This document shows, one piece after another, positions 63,382 to 64,000 of a stretch of DNA of 64,000 nucleotides. Below the pieces are notes generated by a model, which saw only the letters and a list, made by a program, of their open reading frames with translations, did not search any database and was not told where the DNA came from. This DNA comes from Lysobacter arenosi. GTDB taxonomy: Bacteria; Pseudomonadota; Gammaproteobacteria; Xanthomonadales; Xanthomonadaceae. The position numbers and the translations under genes were made by a program. Within the stretch, counting starts at the first letter, position 1. Every line of letters starts with the position of its first letter. Where the stretch lies: the NCBI RefSeq assembly GCF_016613475.2, contig NZ_CP071517.1, forward strand, positions 434,001 through 498,000. Direction: 5' to 3'.

Positions 63382-63407
63382 CCCTCTCCCGCAAGCGGGG
63401 GAAGGGG
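63382..63407. repeat. Short imperfect hairpin repeat between argF' and argG
   Basis: CCCTCTCCCGC (63382-63392) faces GCGGGGGAAGGGG (63395-63407) with an AA loop and one or two mismatches. It resembles the widespread CCTCTCCCGCAAGCGGGAGAGG-type repeats of this bacterial group and the copy at 40079-40101. Confidence 0.7.
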
Positions 63408-63429
63408 CAAAATTCATAGAGAGACTGAA

Positions 63430-64000
63430 ATGAGCAAAGACATCGTCCTCGCCTTCTCCGGCGGCCTCGACACCAGCTTCTGCGTGCCCTACCTGAAGGA
63501 GCGCGGCTGGAACGTGCACACCGTGTTCGCCGACACCGGCGGCGTCGATGCCGAGGAGCGCGCCTTCATCGAAGAGCGCGCCGCCGAACTGGGCGTCGCT
63601 TCGCATGTCACTGTCGACGGCGGCCCGGCGATCTGGGAAGGCTTCGTCAAGCCGTTCGTCTGGGCGGGCGAGGGCTACCAGGGCCAGTACCCGCTGCTGG
63701 TCTCCGACCGTTACCTGATCGTCGAAGCCGCGCTCAAGCGCTGTGAGGAGCTGGGCACCAAGGCGATCGCGCACGGCTGCACCGGCATGGGCAACGACCA
63801 GGTGCGTTTCGACCTGGCGGTGAAGGCGCTGGGCGACTACGAGATCGTGGCGCCGATCCGCGAGATCCAGAAGGAGCACACCGAGGTCCGCGCCTACGAG
63901 CAGAAGTACCTGGAGGAGCGCGGCTTCGGCGTGCGCGCCAAGCAGAAGGCCTACACGATCAACGAGAACCTGCTCGGCCTGACCATGTCCGGCGGCGAGA
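63430..64000 (+). CDS. argG: Argininosuccinate synthase (N-terminal part)
   Basis: Joins citrulline and aspartate with ATP to make argininosuccinate. About 190 N-terminal residues are present; the gene runs off the right edge. It starts [17 protein letters not shown] with the PP-loop SGGLDTS, followed by [14 protein letters not shown], the citrulline/ATP-site signature. 71 nt after argF'; probably cotranscribed. Confidence 0.95.
   Translation, partial: MSKDIVLAFSGGLDTSFCVPYLKERGWNVHTVFADTGGVDAEERAFIEERAAELGVASHVTVDGGPAIWEGFVKPFVWAGEGYQGQYPLLVSDRYLIVEAALKRCEELGTKAIAHGCTGMGNDQVRFDLAVKALGDYEIVAPIREIQKEHTEVRAYEQKYLEERGFGVRAKQKAYTINENLLGLTMSGGE

Overview
The window is GC-rich chromosomal DNA from a gammaproteobacterium of the Xanthomonadaceae, most like Lysobacter or a close relative. 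The pointers are an N-acetylornithine-type carbamoyltransferase next to argG, an Oar-type TonB-dependent receptor, pyrD directly upstream of murB, an ECF sigma/TPR-kinase pair of the kind known from Xanthomonas, and a DksA protein with a long Lys/Ala-rich arm. Gene density is high and no prophage, complete insertion sequence or CRISPR array is visible.

Layout. 0-5 kb: murB (partial), pyrD, a small membrane protein and an antiquitin-type aldehyde dehydrogenase in one minus-strand run, then tRNA-Arg(CCT) and a dicarboxylate/amino-acid:cation symporter. 5-20 kb: a two-armed locus that looks built to harvest peptidoglycan peptides. The minus arm encodes a DUF819 membrane protein, an NlpC/P60 endopeptidase, a dipeptide epimerase, a MurR/RpiR regulator and an L,D-transpeptidase-fold lipoprotein. 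The plus arm encodes a transglutaminase-fold protein, an Oar-like receptor, a stand-alone diaminopimelate decarboxylase, a serine hydrolase and a VanX-type D-Ala-D-Ala dipeptidase. A second serine hydrolase converges on it. 20-24 kb: ECF sigma factor, Ser/Thr kinase and a transposase-derived protein. 24-30 kb: a complete RND efflux operon. 30-35 kb: a glycine-zipper lipoprotein, an EF-hand protein, a Phd/YefM-zeta toxin module, an old-yellow-enzyme reductase with divergent LysR regulator, and tRNA-Ala(CGC). 35-41 kb: ribonuclease D between two SUMF-fold genes, an M48 protease, and PHB regulator and reductase genes.

41.6-49 kb: gluQ, htpX, a FimX-like c-di-GMP protein, epmB, efp and an MTA/SAH deaminase. 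Four of these genes (gluQ, epmB, efp, mtaD) are interrupted by single-base indels in short homopolymers. No such lesion was noticed elsewhere, so these look like local sequence errors, although true decay cannot be excluded. 49-56 kb: ubiG, gph, a squalene/phytoene-synthase-like gene, folE2, a membrane diguanylate cyclase, an M23 peptidase, pyrC and yidD. 57-64 kb: a DksA-like protein, an MFS transporter, sufE, cysS, a small exported protein, then argF' and argG (partial) behind a possible arginine leader-peptide attenuator.

How it fits together. The most interesting region is 5.0-19.9 kb. Its predicted activities cover stepwise breakdown of cell-wall peptides: D-Ala-D-Ala cleavage, gamma-D-Glu-diamino-acid cleavage, epimerisation of L-Ala-D-Glu, and decarboxylation of diaminopimelate to lysine. 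Candidate outer- and inner-membrane transporters and a sugar-isomerase-domain regulator are in the same locus. Both arms start from one AT-rich divergent promoter region that carries an inverted repeat. This assignment rests on recognised families and gene order; the substrate route is inference.
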